Source: Paenibacillus vietnamensis
Lineage (GTDB): Bacteria; Bacillota; Bacilli; Paenibacillales; Paenibacillaceae
Length of the DNA: 64,000 nt
Direction of reading: 5' to 3'
NCBI RefSeq assembly: GCF_020169515.1
Contig: NZ_JAHMHW010000001.1
Location: 62,001-126,000 of the forward strand
Shown here: in pieces, positions 41,914 to 51,409 of the stretch
Position numbering within the stretch: position 1 is the stretch's first letter
How the letters are laid out: every line of letters begins with the position of its first letter
Translations under genes and position numbers: made by a program
Notes under the pieces: model-generated
What the model was told of the DNA's origin: nothing
Database searches by the model: none
Seen by the model: only the letters and a program-made list of their open reading frames with translations

Positions 41914-41950
41914 ACAGTCCCCATTCGGAATTTTCTGAAATGGGGACTGT
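41914..41950 (+). terminator. Internal terminator/attenuator after the first gene of the transporter block
   Basis: Twelve-bp perfect arms ACAGTCCCCATT (41914-41925) and AATGGGGACTGT (41939-41950), followed by only a short T-containing tail. The core is the same as in the hairpin at 4383-4416 after the paralog. It lies between two genes of the same direction, so it likely tunes expression or protects the 3' end of the binding protein mRNA. Confidence 0.7.
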
Positions 41951-41992
41951 TACTGGATATCAATAACTTCTTGAAGCAGGAGGGGAGAAACG

Positions 41993-44884
41993 TTGAACAT
42001 CAGAAAGAAGAACTACGTGATAATCATCCTGGTTCTCGCCGTATTTTTTTTGTCCATTTGGGCGTTCTACCCTTCGAATTCGGCAGGCAGCGGGCAAGTC
42101 CAGGCGATGACCGATTTTGAAGCGATTACGGAATCGACCGCAGAAGGCAGCTATGACAATTATTTGAAAGCTCATTCGACTGCGAATCGTCCGGACGAGA
42201 TCATCCGGATCGAGGGAGAGGATTATGCCGAAACCGAAGGGGATGGTTTTGAAGTCGCAGAACAGCTTTACGGGCTGGACGGAAAAGCCGTCATGACGCC
42301 GGAGTCGGGGACCATTGGCTGGGACGTTCAAATCGATCAGCCTGGTCTGTACAACGTAAGAGTTCATTATTACCCGTTAGAAGGGAAGAGCTCGGCCATC
42401 GAAAGGCAGTTTTCTATTAATCAGGAGATCCCGTTTAAAGGCGCCGATATTATTTTGTTCGACCGTGTTTGGGGAGATCGCGATGAGGAAATCAGGAGAG
42501 ACGATAGAGGCAACGATCTGCGTCCGAGACAGGTAGAGAAGCCGGCATGGCAAGTCGCGGCTTTCATTGACCGGTATGGTTATTACGATGAGCCGTATTC
42601 CTTCTATTTCGACAAAGGCACACAAAAGCTATCTTTGACAGCGTTAAGGGAACCGATGGCCATTGACTATATTGAGCTGTACCAGAGTCAGCATTTAAAA
42701 ACTTATGAGGAATTGAAGAGCGAATATGAAGCCGAAGGTGTAAAGCCTGTAAAGGACCAATCCATTGTCATTCAAGCGGAGGCTGCAACTCTCAAGTCTT
42801 CTCCGACTTTATATCCGGTGTCCGACAGGTCCAGCCCGACGGTTATTCCATACGATGTATCCAAGATCAGAATGAACACGATCGGAGGGCTGAACTGGAA
42901 GCTGCCCGGGCAGTGGATCGAGTGGGAATTCGAGGCGGCGGAGGACGGTCTGTATCAAATCGCTTTAAAACAAAAGCAGAACCAGCTTCGCGGCGTCTAT
43001 GCGACGCGGAGTTTAATGATCGACGGCCAATATCCGTTCGAGGAAATGAAACGAATCCGTTTTAACTTTGCAAGGGAATGGCAGATGAACGTGCTGGGCG
43101 GCGATGAACCTTATTTGTATCATTTGACCAAAGGCACCCACCGGATTCGCATGATGGTTTCCCTCGGCGAAATCGCGCCTTTGCTTCAGACGGTCGAGTC
43201 GAGCGTGCTGCAGCTGAACGAGATGTACCGGAAAATATTGATGATTACGTCAAATTCGCCCGATCCGTTTCGCGATTATCAATTGGAGAAGCGGATTCCC
43301 GACATGACAAAGGTTTTCTCCGAACAAGCCGAAACGATCCAAAAAGTCGCGGACTATCTGGAGCAGGCGACAGGCGAGCGAAGCGACAAGGTAGCCGTTC
43401 TTCACTCCATGGTCCGCCAGCTGAAGGATATGGTGGAGTATCCGGAGACGGTAGCGAAGCGCCTCGATGCGTTCAAGGTGAATGTCGGAGGACTGGGAAC
43501 GTGGATTTTAACCGTAAGGGAACAGCCGCTTACGCTTGACTATCTTGTTGTTTCTTCACCGGACCGGAAGCTTCCGAGAGCGGAGGCCACCCTTCTGGAA
43601 GAGGTCGGTCACGAGCTTGGCTCCTATGCGGCTTCTTATACGGAGGATTATGACAGCATCGGCAACACCGGAGAAAAAAACCGTTCGGTCACCGTCTGGG
43701 TGACGACCGGCCGCGATCAGGCGCAAGTGCTGAAGAGCTTGATTGACGATTCCTTTACACCGGAGACGGATATTTCCGTCAAGCTGCGGCTCGTTCCGGG
43801 CAACATTCTGCTCCCGGCAACGCTAGCCGGCGAAGGCCCGGATGTGGCCATGCAGATCGGCGAGGACATTCCCGTGAACTATGCCATGAGGGGCGCTGCC
43901 GCCGACTTGACGCAATTCGCGGATTACGGTGAAGTCGCTTCCCGCTTCCGCGACAGCGGACTTACGCCTTACAAGTATGACGAGGGAGTGTACGCCCTTC
44001 CGGAGCAGCAAACGTTCCCGATGCTGTTCTACCGCAAGGATATTCTGAAGGAGCTGAATTTAACCCCGCCCAAAACATGGCAGGACATTTATAACATGAT
44101 TTCGGTTTTGCAAAAGCACAATATGGAGTTTTATTTGCCGCTTGAAGCGACGAATGCGAGCCTGGTTCCGAATGCAACATTCTCGATGCTGCTTTATCAG
44201 AACGGCGGCGAATTTTATCGGGACGACGATAAGAAAAGCGCGCTCGATTCCGAAATTTCAATGGATGCCTTCAAAAAATGGACGCAATTTTATACCAGCT
44301 ACAAATTCCCGCTGCAGGCCGACTTCCCGAACCGGTTCAGAACCGGCGAGATGCCGATCGGCATTGCCGACTATACGACGTATAACATGCTGACGGTGAT
44401 GGCTCCGGAAATTAAGGGTTTATGGGACTTCACCATCGTTCCGGGCACGAAGCAGGCGGACGGCACGGTCAAAAATGAAGTGGCGAGCCACACGACCGCG
44501 GCCATGATGCTTGAGAATTCGGCCGATAAAGAGTCGGCTTGGGAATTTATGAAATGGTGGACGGAAAAGGATACCCAAATTTCCTACGGGCGCGAGATGG
44601 AAGGACTGATGGGCGAGGCGGCGCGGTACCCTACGGCAAATATTGAAGCGCTGAAGGAATTGCCTTGGCCGGTCAAGGACTACAACAATCTGGAAAGCCA
44701 GTGGCAGTGGGTCAAAGGCATTCCGCAAGTTCCCGGCGGTTATTTCACGGGCAGACATCTGGACAATGCCTTCAGGAAAGTCGTGAACGCAAGCGAGAAT
44801 CCCCGCGAAGCTTTCTCTGATTACATCCTCTATATTAACGATGAGATCGAGATCAAGCGGAAAGAATTTAATTTACCGTATTAG
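41993..44884 (+). CDS. Membrane-anchored solute-binding protein with two CBM-like modules
   Basis: 963 residues from TTG 41993, behind a strong AGGAGGGGAG. An uncleaved N-terminal anchor (IIILVLAVFFLSIWAF, no lipobox) is followed by two CBM35/CBM6-like sandwich modules (about 60-240, IRIEGEDYAE ... MAIDYIELYQ; about 255-410, IVIQAEAATL ... GTHRIRMM), a helical region (about 415-500) and a C-terminal family-1 solute-binding domain (about 560-963; RSVTVWVTTGRDQ, LAGEGPDVAMQIGED, LPEQQTFPMLFYRKDIL, TPPKTWQDI). It is about twice the size of a normal binding protein. It may hold polymer or long oligosaccharides at the membrane and hand them to the permeases encoded next (18 nt apart). The module assignment is by pattern only. 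Confidence 0.8.
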   Translation: MNIRKKNYVIIILVLAVFFLSIWAFYPSNSAGSGQVQAMTDFEAITESTAEGSYDNYLKAHSTANRPDEIIRIEGEDYAETEGDGFEVAEQLYGLDGKAVMTPESGTIGWDVQIDQPGLYNVRVHYYPLEGKSSAIERQFSINQEIPFKGADIILFDRVWGDRDEEIRRDDRGNDLRPRQVEKPAWQVAAFIDRYGYYDEPYSFYFDKGTQKLSLTALREPMAIDYIELYQSQHLKTYEELKSEYEAEGVKPVKDQSIVIQAEAATLKSSPTLYPVSDRSSPTVIPYDVSKIRMNTIGGLNWKLPGQWIEWEFEAAEDGLYQIALKQKQNQLRGVYATRSLMIDGQYPFEEMKRIRFNFAREWQMNVLGGDEPYLYHLTKGTHRIRMMVSLGEIAPLLQTVESSVLQLNEMYRKILMITSNSPDPFRDYQLEKRIPDMTKVFSEQAETIQKVADYLEQATGERSDKVAVLHSMVRQLKDMVEYPETVAKRLDAFKVNVGGLGTWILTVREQPLTLDYLVVSSPDRKLPRAEATLLEEVGHELGSYAASYTEDYDSIGNTGEKNRSVTVWVTTGRDQAQVLKSLIDDSFTPETDISVKLRLVPGNILLPATLAGEGPDVAMQIGEDIPVNYAMRGAAADLTQFADYGEVASRFRDSGLTPYKYDEGVYALPEQQTFPMLFYRKDILKELNLTPPKTWQDIYNMISVLQKHNMEFYLPLEATNASLVPNATFSMLLYQNGGEFYRDDDKKSALDSEISMDAFKKWTQFYTSYKFPLQADFPNRFRTGEMPIGIADYTTYNMLTVMAPEIKGLWDFTIVPGTKQADGTVKNEVASHTTAAMMLENSADKESAWEFMKWWTEKDTQISYGREMEGLMGEAARYPTANIEALKELPWPVKDYNNLESQWQWVKGIPQVPGGYFTGRHLDNAFRKVVNASENPREAFSDYILYINDEIEIKRKEFNLPY

Positions 44885-44901
44885 TAAGGGGGTGGACGCC
44901 G

Positions 44902-45858
44902 ATGCAAGCAGAAACAACCGCACCAGCCATTAAGGGCTCCATTCTTCCGGGGAAGAAATCCCGATTGGCTTATGTGATGGGCGAGCTGAAACGAAACAAG
45001 CATTATTATATTTTGATGAGTCCTTACATGCTTATTTTCTTTATGTTTACCGTCATTCCGGTAGTCTTCTCGTTAGGACTAAGCTTCTTCTATTTTAATA
45101 TGCTGGAATTTCCGCGGTTTGTCGGCTGGCAGAACTACTCAAGACTGTTTCTGAACGACGATATCTTTATGATTGCGTTAAAAAACACCTTTATGTTCGC
45201 GGTCATTACCGGCCCGGTCAGCTACATCGCCTGCTTCGTATTTGCCTGGATTATCAACGAGCTTGCGCCTAAGGTCCGGGCGTTCATGACGCTGATTTTT
45301 TACGCGCCGGCGATTTCGGGAAACGTGTTTTTCATTTGGCTGATCGTATTTTCCGGTGACAGATACGGGTATTTGAACGGCTTCCTGATGAAAACCGGGT
45401 TTATATTGGAGCCGATTCAATGGCTGCTCGACGAGAAATATATTTTAACCATCGTCATGATCGTTCAGCTTTGGCTGAGTCTCGGAACCAGCTTCCTGGC
45501 CTTTATCGCCGGCCTTCAGACGATCGACCGGTCGCTGATTGAAGCTGGGGCGGTAGACGGCATCAAAAACCGCTGGCAGGAGCTATGGTTCATTACGCTG
45601 CCTTCCATGAGGCCGCAGCTTTTGTTCGGCGCCGTCATGCAAATTACCGGATCGTTTGCGGTAGCCGATATTTCGATTGCGCTGGCGGGCTTCCCGAGCG
45701 TTAACTATGCTGCGCATACGGTGGTAACGCATCTGATGGACTTCGGCACGATCCGCTTCGAGATGGGCTATGCGTCGGCTATTGCGACAGTGCTCTTCGG
45801 CATCATGATCGGAACCAACATGCTGACGCAAAAAGCATTAAGAAAGGTAGGTGAGTGA
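44902..45858 (+). CDS. ABC transporter permease, MalF/UgpA type (pair 1)
   Basis: 318 residues with six predicted helices and the EAA loop IEAGAVDGIKNRWQELWFITLPSM. AAGGGGGTGG precedes ATG 44902. Its 3' end overlaps the start of the second permease by 4 nt. It forms the first of two permease pairs in this block; the second pair (51406, 52334) is only distantly similar. The ligand is inferred from the neighbouring glycosidases. Confidence 0.92.
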   Translation: MQAETTAPAIKGSILPGKKSRLAYVMGELKRNKHYYILMSPYMLIFFMFTVIPVVFSLGLSFFYFNMLEFPRFVGWQNYSRLFLNDDIFMIALKNTFMFAVITGPVSYIACFVFAWIINELAPKVRAFMTLIFYAPAISGNVFFIWLIVFSGDRYGYLNGFLMKTGFILEPIQWLLDEKYILTIVMIVQLWLSLGTSFLAFIAGLQTIDRSLIEAGAVDGIKNRWQELWFITLPSMRPQLLFGAVMQITGSFAVADISIALAGFPSVNYAAHTVVTHLMDFGTIRFEMGYASAIATVLFGIMIGTNMLTQKALRKVGE

Positions 45859-46736
45859 CGTTGGTCATGAAAATGATGGCGGCCTTTCGAACGCCAAAAA
45901 AGCTCAATCGCTCCTTCACCGTCAGCTTTTTGCTGTTCGCGCTCCTTGCCTTATTCGGTTCGTTTATGGCTTTGCCGTTAATTTATGCGGTGAACAATGC
46001 TTTTAAGCCGCTCGACGAATTGTTCATTTTCCCGCCGAGGTTTTTCGTGAACAATCCGACCCTGGATAACTTTTACGACCTGGTGGCTTTGATGGGGAAT
46101 TCCTGGGTGCCGCTTTCGCGTTATATCGCCAATACGCTGCTGATTACGGTTGTCGGGACAGCCGGGCATATTTTATTGGCGTCGGCGGCGGCTTATCCGC
46201 TGGCCAAATACCGGTTTCTGGGCTCGAAAACGCTGTTTTCCATCGTCGTTCTGTCCCTGATGTTTTCTGGGCACGTAACAGCTATCCCCAATTACATGGT
46301 GATGTCGTGGCTCGGCTGGATTAACACGCATGCATCCATTATCGTGCCGTCGCTGGCGTTTCCGCTCGGGCTGTTTCTGATGAAGCAATTTATGGAGCAG
46401 CTCCCGGACGCCTTGCTCGAAGCGGCCAAGATCGACGGAGCGAACGAATACCGGATTTACTGGAGCATTGTCATGCCAAACGTGAAGCCTGCATGGTTAA
46501 CGCTGATGATCCTGCAATTTCCGATGCTGTGGGGAACCGACGGAGGCAGCTTTATCTACAGCGAAAATCTCAAGACGCTTCACTATGCACTCGGTCAGAT
46601 TACGCTAGGGGGAATTGCCAGAGCAGGGGTTGGGGCGGCAGTCGCGCTGATCTTGATGATTGTTCCCATATCGCTCTTTATCATCTCCCAGAGCAGCGTC
46701 ATTCAGACGATGGCGACTTCCGGGATGAAGGAATAG
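45855..46736 (+). CDS. ABC transporter permease, MalG/UgpE type (pair 1)
   Basis: 293 residues from GTG 45855, overlapping the previous stop; TTG 45861 and ATG 45867 are in-frame alternatives behind AGGTAGGTGAG. Six helices and the EAA loop LEAAKIDGANEYRIYWSIVMPNVKP are present. It pairs with the permease at 44902. No ATPase gene is nearby, so a shared MsmX-like ATPase encoded elsewhere is expected. Confidence 0.91.
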   Translation: MTLVMKMMAAFRTPKKLNRSFTVSFLLFALLALFGSFMALPLIYAVNNAFKPLDELFIFPPRFFVNNPTLDNFYDLVALMGNSWVPLSRYIANTLLITVVGTAGHILLASAAAYPLAKYRFLGSKTLFSIVVLSLMFSGHVTAIPNYMVMSWLGWINTHASIIVPSLAFPLGLFLMKQFMEQLPDALLEAAKIDGANEYRIYWSIVMPNVKPAWLTLMILQFPMLWGTDGGSFIYSENLKTLHYALGQITLGGIARAGVGAAVALILMIVPISLFIISQSSVIQTMATSGMKE

Positions 46737-46752
46737 AAGGGAGCCGTACACG

Positions 46753-48216
46753 ATGTTTAGAAGATTGCAAAACATGAAAGCTCACCTCCTGGTGTCGCTC
46801 TGCTGTCTGATAGGCGTAAGCGCGGGCGGAACGCTGGTCCATGCGGAAGACGGTGCCTCTTCCTATAATTATTCGTTCTGGGGAGATACCGTCGCTTCCC
46901 CTGCAGCCTATCAGGCAACGGATTTGTTAAGCGGCCCCGACCTTGGGATTGGCCCCTTAAAGGAGCCAAGCGATATTCATGTTACGCCTGACCATCAGAT
47001 CTATGTACTGGACTCCGGCAACAACCGGATTGTCGTTCTGGACGAGGAGCTGAGGCCGGTCGCCACGATCGCTTCGTTTGAGAGGGACGGGAAGGCGGAC
47101 ACGTTCCTGAATCCGCAAGGCCTGTTCGTAACGGAGGACAAGCAGGTGCTGGTTGCCGATACAGGCAACAAAAGGGTCGTTCACCTCGACCGGAATTTCA
47201 AATTGGTGAAAATCGTTGAAGCGCCGGAATCCGAGCTGCTGAAGGAGAATTTTGTGTTTCAGCCCGTCCGCGTCATTATGGATAAGGCGCAGCGGATTTA
47301 TGTGATGGCAACCGGCGTATTCGACGGTTTCATGGAATTTAACGCGGACGGAGCGTTTACATCCTTTATCGGCGCTAACCGTGTTTTTATCGACCCGGTC
47401 GAGTACTTCTGGAAGCGGCTGTCGACGAAGGCGCAGCGAAGCCAGATGGTCATGTTCACGCCGACGGAGTTCACTAACCTTGATATGGATGACGAAGGGT
47501 TCATTTACGCTACGAACGGCGATTCCTTCGGCAATAACATTAAAAAGCTGAATGCGCAGGGCAACGATATTTTACGGAGAACCGGCTATTTCAATCCGCA
47601 AGGCGACATTCGTTTTTCGATCGATCTTGGCCCGTCCCGGCTTATCGATATCGATGTTGCAGACAGCGAAATGTACTCCGTGCTGGATTCCAAGCGGGGA
47701 AGGATTTTCACCTACAGCGGAGACGGTCACTTCATGTATGTTTTTGGCGGGCTGGGCAACCAATTGGGCGAATTCAAAACACCGGCGGCGATCGAGCGGG
47801 TTGGAGACGATTTCCTTGTCCTTGATAAAGCGCTCGGAGAGATTACGGTATTCCGGACGACGGAGTACGGCCGCACGCTCAACGAAGCGGTCAGAAGCTA
47901 TTACAGAGGCGAGGAAGAGAAGGCTTTTCAATTGTTTAATCAGACGATTAACAGGAACGCGAATCTTGAATTCGCTTATGCAGGCATCGGCAAGGCATTG
48001 CTCAGGCAAGGGGACTACGCCGAGGCGATGAAGCATTTTAAACGCAGCATGGATCAAAAAAATTATTCAAAGGCGTTTCTGCTCTACCGCAAGCAGGTGC
48101 TCAGGGAGCACTTCGCCACGATCATGACTCTTATCGTCATCCTTGCAGCCGGCGCCCTGGCGGTAAGAAAGTACCGGAAAACGATGGGAAGAAAAAGGGG
48201 TGTTTCTATTGAATAA
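46753..48216 (+). CDS. NHL-repeat beta-propeller with TPR and C-terminal membrane anchor
   Basis: 487 residues. A cleavable signal peptide (VSLCCLIGVSAGGTLVHA) precedes an extracellular propeller with NHL-type repeats (EPSDIHVTPDHQIYVLDSGNNRIVVLD, NPQGLFVTEDKQVLVADTGNKRVVHLD, a later TPAAIERVGDDFLVLDKA), then a TPR-like pair (NLEFAYAGIGKALLRQGDYAEAMKHF) and a single helix (HFATIMTLIVILAAGALAV) with a basic cytoplasmic tail. So propeller and TPR face outside and one helix anchors the protein. Its position, between two permease pairs and overlapping the YIP1 gene, implies a part in the same envelope complex, perhaps as scaffold or sugar sensor. No enzyme motif is seen. Confidence 0.82.
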   Translation: MFRRLQNMKAHLLVSLCCLIGVSAGGTLVHAEDGASSYNYSFWGDTVASPAAYQATDLLSGPDLGIGPLKEPSDIHVTPDHQIYVLDSGNNRIVVLDEELRPVATIASFERDGKADTFLNPQGLFVTEDKQVLVADTGNKRVVHLDRNFKLVKIVEAPESELLKENFVFQPVRVIMDKAQRIYVMATGVFDGFMEFNADGAFTSFIGANRVFIDPVEYFWKRLSTKAQRSQMVMFTPTEFTNLDMDDEGFIYATNGDSFGNNIKKLNAQGNDILRRTGYFNPQGDIRFSIDLGPSRLIDIDVADSEMYSVLDSKRGRIFTYSGDGHFMYVFGGLGNQLGEFKTPAAIERVGDDFLVLDKALGEITVFRTTEYGRTLNEAVRSYYRGEEEKAFQLFNQTINRNANLEFAYAGIGKALLRQGDYAEAMKHFKRSMDQKNYSKAFLLYRKQVLREHFATIMTLIVILAAGALAVRKYRKTMGRKRGVSIE

Positions 48217-48835
48217 AGAGCTGGTCAAATACCCGTTAAATCTCATCGTCCATCCTTTTAACGGCTACTGGGACCTGAAATATGACCGCAGTCAGAAGCT
48301 CAATCTGATCATTTCGTTTGCCATCCTGTTTTTGCTGGCTTTAACCAATATTTTAGGCACTCAATACAGCGGCTTTGTCGTGAATTTGTTTAATCCGGAT
48401 TACATGAACAGCTTCATGGAAATCGTGTATGTAGTCGTGCCGGTCTTGTTCTGGTGCGTAGCCAACTGGTCGCTCACGACGCTGATGGACGGGGAAGGAA
48501 AATTTGCCGAAATCTTCACTTCCACCTGCTTTGCCTTAATCCCGCTCGTTGTGATCAATTTCCCTTGGATCTGGCTAAGCAACGTCATTTCCATGCAGGA
48601 GTCCGCTTTTTATTATTTTTCGAACAGCTTAGCCGTCGCCTGGTCGATCTTCCTGCTGTTTGTCGGCAATATGACGGTGCATCAATTTTCGCCGTCCAAA
48701 ACGATCGGGACTATCATTCTGACGGTTGTTGCGATGGGCTTTATGGCTTTTATCGGTTTATTGTTTTTCAGCCTGGTCCAGCAAATCATATCCTTCGTTT
48801 ACATTATCTATCAGGAATTAGTGATGAGGAACTAG
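48209..48835 (+). CDS. YIP1 family multi-span membrane protein
   Basis: 208 residues from TTG 48209, with AAAAGGGGTG upstream; GTG 48200 is an in-frame alternative. It overlaps the end of the propeller gene. Five hydrophobic helices (LIISFAILFLLALTNI, IVYVVVPVLFWCVANW, TCFALIPLVVINFPWIWL, LAVAWSIFLLFVGNM, IGTIILTVVAMGFMAFIGLLFF) fit the YIP1 fold, and the start NLIVHPFNGYWDLKYD is typical of bacterial members. Such proteins have no assigned function in bacteria; conserved placement with the propeller and the DUF5696 lipoprotein suggests an accessory subunit. Confidence 0.8.
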   Translation: MNKELVKYPLNLIVHPFNGYWDLKYDRSQKLNLIISFAILFLLALTNILGTQYSGFVVNLFNPDYMNSFMEIVYVVVPVLFWCVANWSLTTLMDGEGKFAEIFTSTCFALIPLVVINFPWIWLSNVISMQESAFYYFSNSLAVAWSIFLLFVGNMTVHQFSPSKTIGTIILTVVAMGFMAFIGLLFFSLVQQIISFVYIIYQELVMRN

Positions 48836-48850
48836 GAAAGGGGGAGAGAG

Positions 48851-51409
48851 ATGAGCGTACCTCATAAATACGTTTCGTTGATCGCAGGTTTAATGGCCGT
48901 GCTGCTTATTGCCGGATGCGCCGATGGAAGCAAGACCATTCAACCGGCTGACGGCGAAGAGCTTGCCGAGGCTTTTAGTCAAGGAAAGGCTTTGAACGTT
49001 TCCTTCACGGATGCCCGTTTGGCCGGCATGAAAGGGATCACTGAGAATAACAGCCTTCGATTGTTCGTTGACGAGCAGACGGGCTCGGTTGCCGTTATTC
49101 ATAAGCAAAGCGGGGAAATATGGCACAGCAATCCGCCTGAACGGGATACGGATCCGTTAGCCGCAGGGGTTAACAAAGGTGTATTATCTTCTCAATTAAA
49201 GCTCGATTTTTACAATTTGTTCGGTCAGCTAAATGCGGTCAATTCCTATTCGGACAGCGTCGTTCACAAGCAAGTGAAATTCGAGGAAATGCCAAACGGC
49301 GTAAAGGTGTCTTATCAGTTCGGAACGAGCGCCAAAACGATGGACGACATGCCGATGAAGATCGGCAAAGCCCGTTTTGAACAAAATGTGCTGAGCAAAT
49401 TGGATAATACGGGGAAACGTGCCTTAAAAATCGCCTATACCGAGGACAAAGAAAATTCGGTTTATGTAAGAAACGACGGCGCGCTGAAGGGAATACAGCT
49501 TGAGAGGGCGCTCAAGGCGTTCGAGGACGCAGGCTATACCGAGGAGGATCTGGTCGCGGATATCGCCGAAAACAATCTGGATCAGACGAAGCCGGAGCCG
49601 CGGATTTTCCAGGCCTCGATTGAATATGTGCTGGATGGGGACAGCCTCGTTGCCAAGGTTCCGGTATCCGGCATCCGTTATCCCGAGGAATACCCTGTGA
49701 ACACGATTTCGCTCCTGAGCTTCTTTGGAGCCGGCGGAACGGATGCGAAGGGCTCGATTCTTGTACCGGACGGTTCGGGAGCGCTTATACACTTTAACAA
49801 TGGAAAAACCAAATATCCGGCCTATCAGCAGCAGGTATACGGAACGGATCTGACGATGGAAACGGCCGAAAATGCGGTAAGAACGCAAGAGGCCAGGCTG
49901 CCGGTATTCGGTATCATTCGCGAGGGCGGCGCGTTTCTCGGCATTATTGAGGAAGGGGAAGCCGTTGCGACTATCAACGCCGATGTCAGCGGAAGGCTGA
50001 ACAGCTACAACTACGTCTACCCTAGCTTTACCGTATTGAACAAGGGCGATTTAAGTCTGGATGCGAACGGACAGCAGCGCACGCTGCCGGCGTTCCAGGA
50101 AAATCCGATGAAAACCGACTTCACGGTCCGTTATGCTTTTCTGGGCGGCGAAGACGCTTCTTATCAAGGCTTGGCAAAGTACTATCAGCAATATTTGAAG
50201 CAAAACAACGGTCTTCCTCAGCACGAAGCTGTTAAAGATTCTGGGGATACCCCGTTTTATCTGCAGCTGATCGGAAGCATCAGCAGGAAGAAGCTGTTCG
50301 CGGGAGTTCCGTATCAGGCGCTTGAGCCGCTGACGACATTCAAGCAAGCGCAAAGCATTGTGACTCAAATGCAGCAGCGCGATATTAAGCAGATCAAGCT
50401 GAAGTATTCCGGCTGGTTTAATAACGGGTATGATCACGAGGTACCGGATAACCTGACGGTCGACCGGGAGATCGGAGGCGGCAAAGGCTTGCGAAGCTTT
50501 GCAGCGTTTGCGGGCAATCAGGGCATATCATTTTATCCCGACGTTGCCGTTCTGACCGCACTTTCAAGCTCGGGATTCGACGAGAAGAAGGAAGCTTCCC
50601 GGACGTTAAGAGAAGTTCCGGCAGCGCTTTATCCGATTGACCTGGCGATAAACAGGCGTGACAGAGACGCATCGCCGTCCTATGTCGTATCGCCAAGAAC
50701 GGCAGGCAAATACGTCGATTCCGTGCTGAAGGACTTTGCCGGCTACCAGACCGGCGGCATTTCGCTGCGGGACCTGGCGGGTCAATTGAACAGCGACTTT
50801 CGCAAAAACAACCAAATCGACCGTGCGGAATCCCAGGGGATTTCCGTCCAATCGCTGAACAAGCTTCACGAAGCGGACCTCAAGCTGATGGCGGACGGAG
50901 GAAATGCCTATGCGCTTCCATTCCTGACGGACATTACGAACGCGCCGATGTCGAACAGCAAATTTAAAATCGAGGATGAGGAAATTCCTTTTTACCAAAT
51001 GGTTGTTCGAGGGTTTATTGATTACACAGGGGCGCCATACAATCTTTCCACTTATACCAATGCGAAGCAGTATGTGCTTAAAAATCTGGAATACGGAGCG
51101 GGCGTGTACTTTGAGTGGATCTATGCTCCTAACCATAAGGTGAAAGATTCGGAGTATGACACTCTGTATGCCGTCAATTACGAACTGTGGATCGATCAGG
51201 CAGCCGAGATCTATAAGGAAGTGAACGACGTTCTGAAGCAGGTCCGGGGCGAGCGGATTGCCGGGCACGAGAAGCTGAGCGAAGGCGTGTTCAAAACGGT
51301 TTATGAGAACGGCTTGTACGTCATTGTGAATTACAACCGTTCGCAAGTGACGGCGGACGGCAAAACGATCGAAGCCGAGAGCTATATAACGGGTGGTGGA
51401 CAATCATGA
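48851..51409 (+). CDS. DUF5696-type lipoprotein with possible glycosidase-like barrel
   Basis: 852 residues with lipobox IAGC (Cys23). The N-terminal third is beta-rich (SLRLFVDEQTGSVAVIHKQSGEIWHSNPP; GALIHFNNGK ... LGIIEEGEAVATI), resembling the sandwich that precedes the barrel of many retaining glycosidases. A middle alpha/beta region follows (YQGLAKYYQQYLKQ, DIKQIKLKYSGWFNNGYDH, GNQGISFYPDVAVL, FEWIYAP) and a C-terminal beta domain (VFKTVYENGLYVIVNYN). I assign it to DUF5696 from its size, layout and typical context; the barrel idea is inference and no catalytic acid pair can be fixed. It starts behind GGGGGAGAG and overlaps the next permease gene by ATGA. Confidence 0.72.
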   Translation: MSVPHKYVSLIAGLMAVLLIAGCADGSKTIQPADGEELAEAFSQGKALNVSFTDARLAGMKGITENNSLRLFVDEQTGSVAVIHKQSGEIWHSNPPERDTDPLAAGVNKGVLSSQLKLDFYNLFGQLNAVNSYSDSVVHKQVKFEEMPNGVKVSYQFGTSAKTMDDMPMKIGKARFEQNVLSKLDNTGKRALKIAYTEDKENSVYVRNDGALKGIQLERALKAFEDAGYTEEDLVADIAENNLDQTKPEPRIFQASIEYVLDGDSLVAKVPVSGIRYPEEYPVNTISLLSFFGAGGTDAKGSILVPDGSGALIHFNNGKTKYPAYQQQVYGTDLTMETAENAVRTQEARLPVFGIIREGGAFLGIIEEGEAVATINADVSGRLNSYNYVYPSFTVLNKGDLSLDANGQQRTLPAFQENPMKTDFTVRYAFLGGEDASYQGLAKYYQQYLKQNNGLPQHEAVKDSGDTPFYLQLIGSISRKKLFAGVPYQALEPLTTFKQAQSIVTQMQQRDIKQIKLKYSGWFNNGYDHEVPDNLTVDREIGGGKGLRSFAAFAGNQGISFYPDVAVLTALSSSGFDEKKEASRTLREVPAALYPIDLAINRRDRDASPSYVVSPRTAGKYVDSVLKDFAGYQTGGISLRDLAGQLNSDFRKNNQIDRAESQGISVQSLNKLHEADLKLMADGGNAYALPFLTDITNAPMSNSKFKIEDEEIPFYQMVVRGFIDYTGAPYNLSTYTNAKQYVLKNLEYGAGVYFEWIYAPNHKVKDSEYDTLYAVNYELWIDQAAEIYKEVNDVLKQVRGERIAGHEKLSEGVFKTVYENGLYVIVNYNRSQVTADGKTIEAESYITGGGQS

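Noticed and set aside
45040-46736. Duplication of permease pair 1 into pair 2 as a simple tandem copy
   Set aside because: The pairs share family motifs only; EAA loops and extracellular segments differ widely, so recent duplication is not supported.
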